Shown here: positions 48,301 through 63,300 of the stretch, one piece after another | Layout of the letters: each line of letters opens with the position of its first letter | Position numbering within the stretch: the stretch's first letter is position 1 | Source: Labia minor | Taxonomy: Eukaryota > Arthropoda > Insecta > Dermaptera > Spongiphoridae | DNA length: 64,000 nt | Assembly (NCBI GenBank): GCA_963082975.1 | Contig: OY720344.1 | Location: 31,345,172-31,409,171 of the forward strand | Direction of reading: 5' to 3' | The notes under the pieces: generated by a model | What the model was told of the DNA's origin: nothing | What the model saw: the letters and a program-made list of their open reading frames with translations, nothing else | Database searches by the model: none | Translations under genes and position numbers: made by a program

Positions 48301-51300
48301 TCTATTATTTTTATTTTTTCAGGCATCAATTCTTCTTGGATGCTAGACAAGAACTGTTGGATGGTCGTATTCGTGTTAGTGATCTAGGGGTAGCAGCGCG
48401 AGTGACAGCTTTACTGGTTCAGGCTGATGCTTCCAATTCCTACACATTAGAGCAAGTATGTGAAACTTTGTGTCCATCGGGGCCATCATCAACAAAAACT
48501 CCACAAGATCTGATGAAAGATGCCATTCAACATTTAAACCAGCTAAAGGTAAGTTTTTAGATGATTAATTATACTACAAAATTAGATAACAATATGATGG
48601 GGGATTGGAGGATTTAGAGTAACTGCAAATTAAGGTTCTTGAGAGGGTTTCAACCTATTTTATACTGAAAAACAACTAAATATTTTTTCTACAATTTTTA
48701 CAATAAAAAAAAATTGAATAAATTCCTATATTTTTAATATTTCATTAAGTTTTTAAAATATATTTTAAAAGTAGGAAACAAATTAAGTTGACACAAGATC
48801 TCTTAAGCACATATCTCATACAAACACTCTTGCAATTTTCATAAAATTGATTTATTCGAGTTTAATAGAAGTTGATTTAACAATTAGGAAATTGTGAATA
48901 ATAAATAAAAATATCGAAATTAGACAATTTTTTTTTTAAATATTATGAAATATATTTATATGAATTTTTTCTTTCATGCTAAAATCAATTTAAGAGACAA
49001 AAAACATTGTTTTGTTTTTTTTGATATCAACATGAACATTATTTATTTTTTTAATTAACAAAAATTTATATTTGTGTATATTCCTAAAAGAACAAGAAAA
49101 AAATGATATTTAAATATTAATGTTAAGGATGAATCTTTTTAAATATTTATAATAGGTAGATCTTTCAAAAGATTTCTATCTTTAGCCTTTAATCAGCACA
49201 AACATCTTAAAATAAATAAGCCCCACACTTTATCCGACCCATAAATACCAAACCAAAATAGCTTAAATGTTTAAACTATCCCATCATATTCATGATTAAT
49301 AGAGAATTTACCGAGAATAGTAAAACTATTTTTTTTGCCAAATATTCATTCTTTAAATAATTTAAAATTTTATAATGTAATAAATATCACAAAAAATAAA
49401 TAGAAAATATATGCATGTCTTAACTTAAAATATGATAATACGAAATTTTGGGAAAAAAATCCTTATTATGATCATTTTGAAATCCTTTTATATTAATAAA
49501 GCCGATTCATACAAAGAAGTTAAATTTCTCACCCTTAACTATTCTAAATGTAGAAATCAAGAGAACAATGCAAGGAAATATTCTTTATCTTAACCCTCTA
49601 AAGATTTAATAAAAAAAAATAAATAAATTAAAATTCCGAAAAAGTCATTTTCCTTTTCCCCTCATAAATTAAACTATCAATAACTCATTTCAACAAATTA
49701 ATTTTCTTTCATTACACCTAGTCTATATTTATATTTAACCGTAAGTACTAGTTGATATATTTTAATAAGTAAACTAAAATTAAACTTAAAAAATATAAAA
49801 CTGAATAAGAAAAATTTTTAATTAAACACTCGATGTGGTTTCAAGTTGATTGATATATTTGCTTTATGCTCAATTCGCCTGTTACACTATTATAAGAATC
49901 TTAAGTTGAAGTTGAGGATAAGAAAGCTTCTGATAATGGCCTAACTACTGAAACGCGCATAAAGATATTTGAAATTTCATCGACTGTTAAATTAAAAATT
50001 ATAAGTTTTATATTTTTGAATTTTCATTTGAGTTTACTTAACTTAAATATTTTCTTTAGTTATGAAAGAATCCTTTAATAACCAAAAGATAATAATGAAA
50101 CTTGAAAAAAATGTTGATATTTTTTCTCACTATATTTGATAAAATCTGATTTTAAATATAAATAATTTCTTGGGATCATGGACATTTTAAGATTGATTTC
50201 AAGGCTAAGAACGTGAAATATGGAATGTTTATCAATTCGATTAAATAAATAACTCATGTTTAAGCACTTACACGTACAGGTAAATCTTTTGGATTTACAT
50301 ATAAATAAATAATTATATAGATAACAAATAATTTATTTAACTTTTCTCTTACTTGTTTTTATTTTTATATTTCAAAGAAATATATTAAAATATTGTTTAT
50401 CAATAATTTAATTATTTTTCACAAAATTTTTAAAAAACTGGGATTATTATAGCAACAATTTTAATCAAACTCTTTGAAAGTAAAAAATTCAATATAGAAA
50501 ATATATGTTCATATACATATTAAAAATGCATGCATAAATAAAACTTTTATAATTATATCTTTAATAATTATTACATCTTATATATATATAATTGTAAATA
50601 AGGACACGGAAGGCTTCAGTTTTCGTAAGGGCATGTCTACGTGACAAAGGCCTCGCATTCGATTCTGGCCTCGCTCGTCCCCTTTCTGAAAATGTCTCCC
50701 ATTTCTTTGAAATCCCACTGCCTTAACCTCATTATGAAAATGAACTTTTCCTTTTTTTTCACCCATGAACTATTCATATTACAATATCATATCAATTTAT
50801 TTTTTTTTCAATTTTCCACATCAATTCATAAAACTTTTTATCAATTATTTATTAAAAATTGACATAAATTCTAAAATAAATTATTTATTAATTTTCACAA
50901 TCTTAATTATATGTTTTTAAAGAGTTAATTATTTTTTATTCATTATTAATTTCTAAGATTTTTAAATTTCATGTTATAAATTCAAATTTGATAAATTTTA
51001 TTATAAAGTTAACTAAAAATTTGGATAAAATAAAATAAATAAAATAATTATTATATTATATTCATAAAGTATTTATTTTAATTTATTAAAAAAATCTAAT
51101 TTTTTGTCTAGTTATGGTGATTATTTTCTGAGCAAAATACACACACAGTACATGTAAAAAATAAAAACAATTCATATAAATTTATAATTTTATGAAACTA
51201 GTTTTCTTTCAAAGAAATATCAAATAAAACAAATCAGAGAATTCATGTTTTAAACAGAGCAATTAAGTCCACTTTACTTCGCTATGATGACGGTTAATTA

Positions 51301-54300
51301 TATAAAATAAATAAATTTTTAATTAAAATTAAACACTTATGATCAGAACTATAGTAACATTAAAATAATAACAAGCTTTTGAAAAACAGTAAAATACAGT
51401 ACAAAAAAACAACAAAATACAGTAAAACGAGTACTGAACTGTAGAATACAGTAAGAATGGTCACCGTGTGTATTTATAGTATTAAAAAAATAATCTAGTA
51501 TAATAATATTAAAAACAAAGTTGAAAAAACCTCTTTCTAGGATGAACCCTGCCTCTGAGTTTCTTAATTATTAATAAAAAAATGTTTAAAAAATAATACA
51601 AAATGAATAACATTTTAAATATAAAATTATTCAATAAAACCCTTCTTTTATTCATTTATTCCTAATTATTAATCATTTAAGAAATATTTATATATTCTGT
51701 ATTTTATTTTATAATTTCTAATTAATGCTTTAATACTAATTTGATCCTTTTAATTCATAAATAATGCCAATTTATTTTTTTGAACAAAAGACCAAATTAT
51801 TTAAATATATAATTTAAAATATATGTTAAAGTAAAAAGGTTAAAATATATATTCGAGATATATAAATAATTATTCTACCTATTATAAGAGCTTAAAATCA
51901 ACAGAGTTATCAAATTAACTTCCGTTGAGTCCAAAGTTCAGACTGAGTCCAAAAGTCGCTTACCCCCACTCTCCTTGCCTACTATATTTTGTACTTAACG
52001 CTTACACCGTCTCTATTATCATTAGTGTTTCTACTATACAATATATAATTTGACCCAATTGTTTTCCTTTTTAAATAATTATAAATAAATGCACATACAT
52101 GCATGACTAGATCTATTTTTATTCTATATTATGTTTAAAAATTATACATTCTTACATATTTACAAATACTAATAAAATTCGCAGAAATTAGGGTTACACT
52201 TATTGTTCATGTTTTATTTGATGGCATGGTGCAATAAACTCCAACTTGTGTGATTTACCCAAAATACTTTATTTTCTATTGTTTATAATATTGATTTTTT
52301 TTTTTAAAAAGTTCTCTTCTAAATTTTTATCTTTTTTTTAATATTAATTTGAAGTAGACGAATTCGTATACAATTTAATCAAATAAATAATATATTTATT
52401 TATTGATTTTTGATATATTTTTTTTTTATTTCTCTTCCCTTGGACAAATAAATGACCCCATCTATCGCTTTGTTCAGAAACTGCGTCCCTGATCCCAATG
52501 AACGTGATTAGGTAACCTTATGGAGGATCTATTAACAACCTGTCAATTAATTATTTTTTTTTACTGTGTCATTTCGGATTAACTTTTCAAAAAATAAATC
52601 TTTAGTATCAATTCTATTCTTTATTATTAATACTTTTATATTTTAAACCAATAAATGATTCAAAATAGTTAACTGTAATTTAATAATTAGATTTTTTATT
52701 TTGTATTATTTAGATGTTAGGGGGAGAAAATTCTATATTAAAAGGCTATTTATAATAAATTTAAATTTACAATCTTGTAGGATAGGCAACCTATAATTAT
52801 TTTTATTTTTCAAAATTTATATGAACACATAAAATATACTCTTTTCGAATTATAAAAGAACTCGAACATCTTTAAAGCAATATTTTGTTTTCGAGAATGA
52901 AGGTTATCGCGATAAGCCAAGCTCACTATGGATATGCTATATAAGCAAACTGTTTACCTCCTCTAACACAAACAAAACTATATATCTTTCATGAAATGCT
53001 TTCCTTTTTCCAAGATCATTTATATAAATAAACGACTCATCCTGGTTTCTTTTAACTACAAATATATTTTCATTTAATTTAATAACATTCAACATTTCAT
53101 AATTTAAACATTTAATTAGAAATCTACATATTCAAGAATTTTAAATGAAGTTACAGGTTAATTAATAGGATACTGTATAATACTTTTTATTCATTAAAAA
53201 TGTGTTATTTTTATTGAATCGTAACTAATTAATGATTCATAAAGTGATCTTTGCACTAAATGACTTTTAGTTTCATTTTTTTTACAATCATTAGAATTGA
53301 TTGATAAACGAAATTCGTGTACATGCATTAAATAACCCGATACTGATTTAAAATCATATACCTAAAAGCATTAAAGGAAATTTCATTATATTATATTAAA
53401 GCGTGAGGATAAATATCACGATGGCAGATCAATAAGTCTGTGACTTTTTGAAATTTTCCTTCTCTTAAATGAAATGACAACACTGCTCCTGTCAGCAGGC
53501 TACTTACTATCAGCTGACTCCTGTCGAAATTTGAACCAGCTGTGTATTTTAGTTTTTGTTTGACATTCATTAATAGCAGACTACCTCGTGATGGAGAAAA
53601 AAAAATGGAAAAAATGAATTTCCATGAAAATCCTTAAAATGGGATGCAAATTGCTCCCTCATCCGTCTTATTCTTCGGATTTAGCCTCGAGTGACTATTC
53701 TTGTTTCCAAACCTGAAGAGATATCTCAGCGGAAGGAGATTTGACTTCAACGATGAAATCATCTCATAAACATATACCTATTTTGATGTCCTCGACAAAT
53801 CTTATTTTTTGAAAGGGACTACGTGGAAAAATAAAATCATTTTTTATCCAAAAGCCTGCGTTTCATTCAAAAAGTCACTGACTTATTGACCTGCTCTCGA
53901 AATACAAGAAGACCAAGAGTTCAGTAGTTTCATTCAATCCATAATTTAAAATTTATAATTAATGCAACATTTTAATATTCATCTGACCTGATTCATCCTT
54001 TATTTAAAATAAGTAATGAATTTTTTTTTGTCAATTTTATTATAAAATAATTTTTTATTCATAAACCTGTGTTTCATTCAAAAAGTTACGGACTTTTGTC
54101 CTACCCTCGTATCTATTGATCCAAAAATATACGTCCCCTAATCTCTCCTTTAAAAAAATATAAGATTTCCTTATGAAAGGGTTCTCATAAATGTTATGTA
54201 ATATATAAATGTTTTTTATCAAATGAAATTAAATCCTAGAAAAATTAAGATAGTAACAAGATAAGGTCTTTTGAGATTGTTTATTTCAAAAACTTGTTTT

Positions 54301-57300
54301 TCACATAAGAAAGAAAAAAACAATTTTAATATTTTTAACAAAATAATTGATATAAATTTGAAAAGTCACTTGTGTATAATAATTTTTAATTTAATTTCAA
54401 GTCCAAAGTCCGGAAAAGGAATTTATGTCATATATTCATATTTATATTTTTCAAGGTGCATATTAATTAAAATAATCAATAAATGATAATCTAATAATAA
54501 TATTAATAACAATATAGAAATTTTATAAAACCCAATTTTTTGTACATATGAATGAAAGTTGTTGACAAGGAGGATCATATTATTTTATAGGCATGATGAG
54601 ACAGCACTCGTGCCATTATTCTGGCCCACGCACTGACCTCCTCTCTGAGTGAGAAGCAAAGTGCAAACACCCAATCAATCACATAAGCTAAGAATTCTAT
54701 CTATGATATCCTCCCTACCTTTACACCCAAAAAAAATAAAAAATAAACAAAGAAGTAAACATTCAACTCTCTAATCCCCCTCCCCCTTCATAATAAATAT
54801 TATTTTCTCTTTTAAATCCAATGAAATTTAAATTATATTATTTTGCTTTTAAATCTAAAATATATTTAAATATAACTAATCGTTTAACAATATTGTTCTT
54901 GATAAATAATTACGTTTTTTTTTTAAATTTAATTAAAATTTAATTTATATAATTTTATCTGATTCTTGGTAATTAAGCATAAATGTATATAATTAACATA
55001 GAATTATTCAAATTTTTATAAAAAAAAAAATGAAAATGGAAAAATTAATAGGTATAGTATTAAAATAATCAAATTATAAACGATTTAAAAATAAATTATT
55101 ATTCAGGTAATTGTGCAGGTAGATGTAAAAATAAAAGAAAAGATTTTTTTTCAGGAAACCAATGATAAAAATGACATTATTTTTATTATGATATTTTATC
55201 TTGGTTGGACTTTGACCAACGCTTGTGAAATGTAAAACCGTGAAGGTTAATTTGTACGCTCGACATCAGTGTGCCTATTCTATACTTTCACTTGAATAAA
55301 TGTTATAAAAAAAGCTCGCTTCCTATTTAACATATCTTCTCCTTCAATTAAAAAATATTCTCATGATGTTGAAGTGAATTTTAGATTAAAATTTTTTGGG
55401 GTGGAAAATAGAATATGAACATTATATATAGTAATGATATTTTCAATTCTACTGAAAAAGGATAATTAAATAAATTAAAAAAAAAATAAAGATAGTAATC
55501 CTCACCATCTCTCATCATTATATCTAAATATTAAATTATTTATTTTAAAAAATAACCCCCTTTTTATTTCAATAAAGATCACAATATTAATAAAAAATAT
55601 ACATTTATTGGAATGTAAATAAATAAATAATCAATATAAATTAAAACATAATTTTAATAATTTTTTGAAGAGTTTTATTTTAAAATAAAATATAAATTAA
55701 TATTTATGATATTAGGCTTATATGTGTGGTAATTCTTGAATTGTCTATTCATCTTATTCATAATTATTAGTTTAACTACAAATGAAATTAAAATTATTAA
55801 TATCTTTTATATTATTTTATTTTTTGAGATCGGGTGGATTTACAAATTAATAAACAACTTTTACTTTAAAATTTTTTCAAATTCTTTATTAAACTATTCA
55901 ATACCAAACAAGATTTGTAAATAATTTCAATTAATTTGTTCTTAATTTATTAATTAATTTTATATTATAGAAAATTGACTAATATTAGATTTCGTATACT
56001 TTTATATGAATAGATTTTGTTTTGTTTTTAATTATTCGCTTTAAGACTGAAATGGGACTTGCGAAACGCACATGATTCCCATTTAAGAATTAACATTTTT
56101 GATTTATTAAAAAAATGATTAAACCATTCAAAACAGCATATTTATAATAATAGGACTGAAAACCATTAATCAAATTTTAAGTCTTTTTTCAATTACTATT
56201 ACCGGTATTTAAAATTAATCATGGCTTCTACATTTTATAAAATAATTAATTATCTTCAAACTAAAATATATATATATGAAATTATTATAAATAATAATCT
56301 AACTCAAAATTTATAAGAAACCACTTTCAACCTCTATGAAATTAAAAATTATAATTTTAAATTTTCCATTATGAAAACGAAAAAAGCATTCAATATTCAG
56401 CCCTCAAAATGATATTTCTTTATTAATAAAAATGTATTAGATATGAATTTAAAAATATTTTGATTAATCCAGACCGATTTTTCTTAATCCATCTAATAAG
56501 CCGAAAGCGATTTCTTTGTTCATTATTTCTGATAAGTGAAGTCAATTTTGGCAAAGATTCATAAATAATTTCTTAGTGATGATAAGTTTTTGAGAAACTA
56601 TTTCATCAGTTTTTTCTTTCTTTTGTTTTTATTTTTCCCTTCCTTCGCGATAATATTGACATTTGATTGTTTTTATTTACTTCATGCTTGTATGCCCCAT
56701 TATCGTAATTTCTTTAATGAAACTTATCAAATTCATAACTGAAAATTCCAATAATATATTATTTCAACAAACATTCAATTAAATTAATCATTTCTAAAAA
56801 TGCACATATTATTTTAATTTGCTCAACATTTTATCTTGTTTTTTGAACAGAATTTAAAAATATTTAATATTTTTTTTATTTATTATAATTAGAAATAATA
56901 TATTTTTTAGCTTTATTAATTAATATTTATAAAAAAAAAACATTCATCTTGAGAGTTTTGAGCTTCTCTTCTCTCCTACTCCTTCACCAATGCAATTAGT
57001 AAATAATCAACAAACCATTATAATTTTAAAATATAAAGCTATGCAATTTTTATTTATAAATATTGATTTATGTACTAAATAGCTGGTGCTTCATTTAATA
57101 TTTATATATAAAATAAGAATACTTTATATAAATTTCAAATTTTTAATTAGGAATTTTTAGCTGTTTTCTCCTGTATTCCCCCATACTTAACCTTTAATTA
57201 CCACTCACTATTTTTTTTTTTTTGCAAATATTTACTTTTTGCTTTCTCATAAATTATTCTACAAAACTGTATAGGATTTGTTAACATTTATTTTATGACT

Positions 57301-60300
57301 TATTTCACTAATTAACTTTTTCTAGATTTTGGCCAATTAGCATGCCACAGTTTATTTAATGCATATTACTTTTGAGATCATTATAAGTTTTCTTTCTATC
57401 TTTATATATGCCGAAGGCAAATGGTAATTTTAGGAAAATAGCATTTGTCTAGGCAAAAGCCTGTACGGATCGTTAACATGTAATAAAAATCCATTTAATT
57501 TGTGGTGAAGATTCTGATGAACAAATAATTTGGTACCATTGTCTCCGTGAAGAGGACATTATAAGAAATCGAATAAAATCATATGAAGGATAATTAAAAT
57601 CGGCCGAATTAATGGAAAATAAAAGTAATGCTATTTTCCCAACAAAGATTTAGCCAAATGGCTTTTGTCTAGGCAAATGCTATTTTCCTAGTCAAATTGA
57701 ATTGAAATAATAGTTCAAGCTATTTAATAGGCTGTCAAAATTAATACAACTGAGTTGGAATGTTTTTGTGTTTCCAACTTTTAAGAAGATATTACTCCGT
57801 TCATTTATTATTGATACATATAATATTTAAGGGGGTTTGAATTGTCTAAAAATTATTAATAAAACGATATAGGTATAAGTATATTCATTGTATTTTATTT
57901 ATTTCAAAAATTCTCATAAACATAAAAACATGAAAAAAAATGGTCGGACAAAACTAAAACAATATGTTAATACATATTATTAACAAACATATAATTAACA
58001 AATTTGTTTAATCATCTAATTAATATATTAAATGATCTTAAGAAATATTGTTTCTTCCAAAAATTACTTTTGATTAATTTAAATTGGAAATTTTTTCCAT
58101 AATTTATAAAATTTATTATATTATTGTAGTTATATAGGGTTTTTGCCATTACTTGTGATTTAATTTTTTGGTAAGGATATATGATTTAAACTCCTTCAAC
58201 CATATAATTTTCATTAATAAAATTTATTATTAATATTGGTTATTATATTTGGTAGCTATTTACATTTTAAATTTAATTATTTTAATATATTAAATATATT
58301 TATTGCGAATGGGTTAGATATATAAAAGGAATTAGAAATATTAATATTAATAATAATTTTTATTTAAATGAAACGGAAGTGAAAGTAATAGATTTGCACT
58401 AAGATATTAATTTTAATTAAAAAAATTTTTTTTTTGTTTTTACAAATATATTTATGATGATTTCAGGTGATGAAAGCTCATGCAGCCGAATACTGGCTTT
58501 TGAAAGAGATTTCGTTACTCGACTCCTTCGGCCAGGAGGTTTTTTCTGCAAAGCATGGAAGTACAGGATGTAGCACACCTACAAATGTTGTCAGCGGTCA
58601 CCCGTCTCCCTGTGTCGGTGTGGGGCCCCACGGTGTCACACTTTACCACTCTGATGAAAAGCAAAGGTATAAAAATAATATATTTTTTCTTTTTATTTAA
58701 TACAAACGATAAATATTTAATCAACTTTTAAATAATAAACCAGGGCAATTTGCTAACTTCACTACCAATATCTAATAAATATAAATAATTAATTTCCTCA
58801 TCATAATTAGATAAAGTTAATGGAACATATTTTTTTAAGTTCAAATGATCATCTGACATCATTTTTATATTTCCTTTCATTGATTCTCATATTATTTCAA
58901 CCTTAAAAATAATGAAATGCACTTGATAATTTCTAATATGTAAACATTCCAAATAAGTATGATCTATATATGGCCTATCAAAGTTCAATGGCCATAGTAA
59001 TGAAATAGATGATTTCTATCACATTCTGCCTTTTATAAATTAGATTTTTTTTTGTTTATTAAAAATATATTAAACTACTTGAGATAATTATATTACATGC
59101 ATTATTTTTATTCCCAATATAATTTATTTTTTTCATATAAAATAGAGTTATTTTATTTCTATATACAAAAATTTATTCTCAATACATTAATTATTATTTA
59201 ATCTGGGACCTAATTTCCATAAGTTTTTTCTCAATATTGTAATCAATTTTGTCATGAATCATTTAGAATTTCTTTAAAAAAATGAACTTTGACCTCTTTT
59301 AAAAAAATCAATTCGAATTATTATATATTTGATATCGTAAATATCACTCTTTATTTCTTATTTTAGTAAAATTATATATAATTTCTTTGTCAATGCAAAA
59401 AAAAATACATTATTTTGAAATTATAATTTTATAAACTATTATTATTAGAGGTTGTCCATTTGTTCCATTTAACTATTTATATTATATTTAATTTGTTATT
59501 TTTGCACGTATTCATTTCGAATATAATAGAAAAACAATTTTCAATTTAAAAAGTACAAAGATCCTTTATCTCACTTGACCTAAATCCATCTTTTATAACA
59601 CACGTTGTTTGATTAAAATATAAAACTCATACAATAATAATACCTATTTTTCACTTTGCAATTTTAAATCTACCTTTATTATATATATAGTAAATATATT
59701 AAAAGAATTAATGAGAATAAGAGATTTAAAAAATATTAAACATAAATAATCAGACAAAAATCTAATGGGAAAACTTTGCAATGTGTTTACATTCGTTTTA
59801 AGAGGCTTGTGAATTATTTTTAGACTTAAGAACCAGATGCTTCGTTGACAGAGATAAATAAAGTCATATAATTATAATAAACAATAATTATTTTTATATC
59901 TAATCCTATTAAACATAGTTAGAAAAAATATTAAAATGTTTAAAGGAAAATCAATTATCCCTAAAAATATTTTATATTTATTAGATTTAAGAAAAAACTT
60001 ATCATGCTACTTGATCAAAGCTCTGTTTCCTCTCAATTCTCGGTCCCCTATTCCTTTGAGTTTCAACTTTACACTCAACGGGAAATGATTAATTAAATTT
60101 AGATGTTATATCTGAATGGATGTAAGGATTCTAGGAGAAACAATTGTTTTCATTATGAAAATATTTTTTTCATTCAAAAATGGAAATTCATTTCATTTAT
60201 TAAAAAAATAATATATAATACAAAACTTCTCAACATAATTATTATTCATTATAATATAATATTTCATATATATGTACAATTTTTTTTTTCTATTGGAATA

Positions 60301-63300
60301 TTTTTGTTCTGAATTTAACCATTTCAATCAGTATCAATCTTTTTTCTTAGGAAATAAGTTATTATATATTTATCTAATTTTTTGTGCTAAAATTAATAAT
60401 AATCATACTTTTAGAAGAATTTGTAAACTATTCATAATTATTTATATTATTTATATCAATTCTAAATAAATATGCCTACTATGTCTACTTATATACTTTT
60501 AAATACATCCAAGCATGGCTTGTGATGAATGAATGATTTGTTTTTTTAATTTTAATGTAAAAAACGCTCTAGATATATAGGTATTCTTTCTAAATTTAAT
60601 TTAAATTTATCAAACATTAATAGTTTGTTAAATTTTTTTTAAATATATTTATAAAATAAAAAATTAAAATTAAATTTTTCATTTATTAATTAAAAATATT
60701 TTGAAGTCATCCTTTGGATTACTAAAATATTTACATAATATAAATATATATTTAAAATATTTATTATAATACTAATAATATATGCTTTTGATTTCTCCTT
60801 TTCTTGGATATTTCTTTATTCGTAACAAAAAATTAATTAATTTTCAAAATAATTTAATTTTATCGTACAAAAGAGTCCTTAATAATTATTTCTAAATTAC
60901 TTATCTATTTAATTTAATAAATATTGATAAAAATCTATTTAAATAAAGGGTGAATTGGATCTTTTTTTAAAAATCAAGAATTTCATTACAGAAATTAACT
61001 AGAAATTCAGAAATTCAACAAACAGTATTCCTTGAATATCAGAGAATATTTCATACTTATGTTGAATTGGATTCATTTATTTCTAGCATTTAAATTTAAT
61101 ATTTATTGTTATTTATGAATTTATTCATAATTAATAATTAGTTGTAAATTATTCAGATTTTTCCCATTTTTCCTATTTCTTATCATTCGTTTATGATAAT
61201 AATTTTATAATATTTCTTTAATAAAAATATTTTTACATATGATTTTTATACATATGTTTATTGATTTTCTTTATCTTATTTGAAACAGCTTTGGAATATA
61301 TTCTTTGTTATCTTATTAGTAAACAGGTGGGTCGAATATTTTGAAAATTCAAGGGCATACACCATTAATGGCGGCCTCCCTTGATATGAGGGGAACCTTG
61401 AATATAAAACTACGTTTGATTTTTTTTTAGAAATTATTACGTTTTATTTTAATGAAATAAAATAAAAAAGATATATATTATACTAAATAAAGTTTTATTT
61501 AAATTAATCTAATAATTACATACAATTTAAAAAGAAAACAAATCTATGAAATGATATTAACAGAGACACTAAAACAAAGCAATGATATATAATAATGTAT
61601 CTAGGTATACATAACAATTATGTTTTATTTTTAATAAAATAAAGAAAGCAAACACGAAAAAAAATATTTTTTAGATTAAAAAAAAACTAAACTTTTCTTA
61701 ATTTTAAAAATATTCTTAAAAGTATCTTTACTATATTTGAAGTGAAATTTGTAAAACTTTATTCTAATCACAGACCATCCATTATTCTAATGAAGGATTC
61801 TTTTAAAAATTATCTTTCTTTATTGATAAAATTAATAATTAATTAAAGAGGTATCAAAGTAAAATTATAGTTAATGAAATCGAATCAATTTGCTTTTAAT
61901 AAATAAATATTTTTACTTTACTTTTCACAAAAAATTTTAATAAAAAGAAATTAATAAATTATTTTTATTATGGACTGGAATTTAAAAAATGATATATATT
62001 ATGGAAATTATTGAACTTTAATCAATGATTAATATATTCAATAAATGTTAGCTGTTAGTCATTCCTTTTTTTTTATAAATTATACGATATTAAAAAATGA
62101 TTATACATTTGATATATATATATTCTCTTTAAAATAAGAGCGTAGTATGGAAAATATCAATTTTAAGATCATTATATAGTGATATTTAAACAAAGTTTAA
62201 AGCGGACATTTGATAATATGTCATGAAATTTATTATCCACTCTATCAATTATTAACTTTAAAGAACAATTTAAAATGAAATCCATGTTGATTATTTACTT
62301 AAACACTATTCAGAATTTCAAATTTATTTTAATTTATCTTAACTTAATATTATTATATTTAAATTTTGTGATATTAAAATAATTCATTTAATTATTCATA
62401 AATTTAATATTATTTTTTAATATAGTAAAAGTTTGTATAAGTATTATATATATTATACGAATTATAATATTAATTAAATGAGTTTAAAAATAAAATATGG
62501 AAATTCTAATTTGAATTTATCTTTTTTAGCATACCATGGACAGCGATACAACATGCCTCGTCACATCGACGAATTTTTCGATTAACATATATAAGCCAGG
62601 ATGCATCCGAAAAAACGATAGATATTAAATTGGATTCATCGCAAAGTGCCTCTGGACTTTATCGAGCTGTAACTGAAAAACATGCTTTTTATAGCTGTGA
62701 AACTGTTCGTTCGGCTGTTACAGCGCAATTCATCCGCGATATTAAAGTAAGTCATAATCAATTTTAATTTATATAATAATAATTTTTTTAAAACAAAAAC
62801 TTTTAACTATTTACATATATTATATATTTCAAATTATATTAACTTTTGATATGATTTGATTTTTTTTTAAGAAAATTCTCTGCATTAATTTAATATTTTG
62901 CTTTTTTTCTATTTTCAGGGAACGATCGTTTCCATTTTTAATGAGGATACTTCATTAGGAAAGAAATATGTTTTTGATATCCGCCGAACTTGCCGTGAAG
63001 TGTATGATAATGCACGACGTGCTCTCTATCAGACTGGATCTTGTTTGTTTCCTCCTCCTGAAGATATTGATCCAGAAACGGCCTTGAATCTTAATACTGA
63101 CGGAAAAGATAACGAAGTATCTTCTCCGACTTCTAAGAGTGCAATTTCAAAATGCTCTGGACAAAAATGCCAGGTAACTATAATCAAATGAAATAAAAAT
63201 TTAAATATTTTAGAAGAAAATATAAGTTTGATATGAGATTTAAATTTAATTTATCTATATTCAATAATAATTTTTCAATTGAGAAAATTTACTTACAACT

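Larger units (their letters stand above)
39133..48322 (+). other. MYLIP intron 2 (9.2 kb)
   Basis: Mostly AT-rich, with AT microsatellites at 39163-39184, 42340-42374 and 44371-44390. It contains an inverted element-C fragment (42050-42190), a GC-rich patch (43920-44165), a pogo-like element (44846-46131) and a long-TIR MITE (47733-48117). ORFs at 41430 and 43279 look random. Confidence 0.6.
48549..58466 (+). other. MYLIP intron 3 (9.9 kb)
   Basis: AT-rich. It holds GC-richer unique patches (50590-50730, 51905-52025, 52440-52560, 54590-54720, 55195-55300), a mariner mini-element (53419-53900) with an extra mariner end at 54050-54110, and a 260-bp inverted-repeat element (57431-57690). ORFs at 54271 and 55736 are low-complexity. 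Confidence 0.6.

Noticed and set aside
58515..58724. 69-codon minus-strand ORF
   Set aside because: Shadow of MYLIP exon 4.
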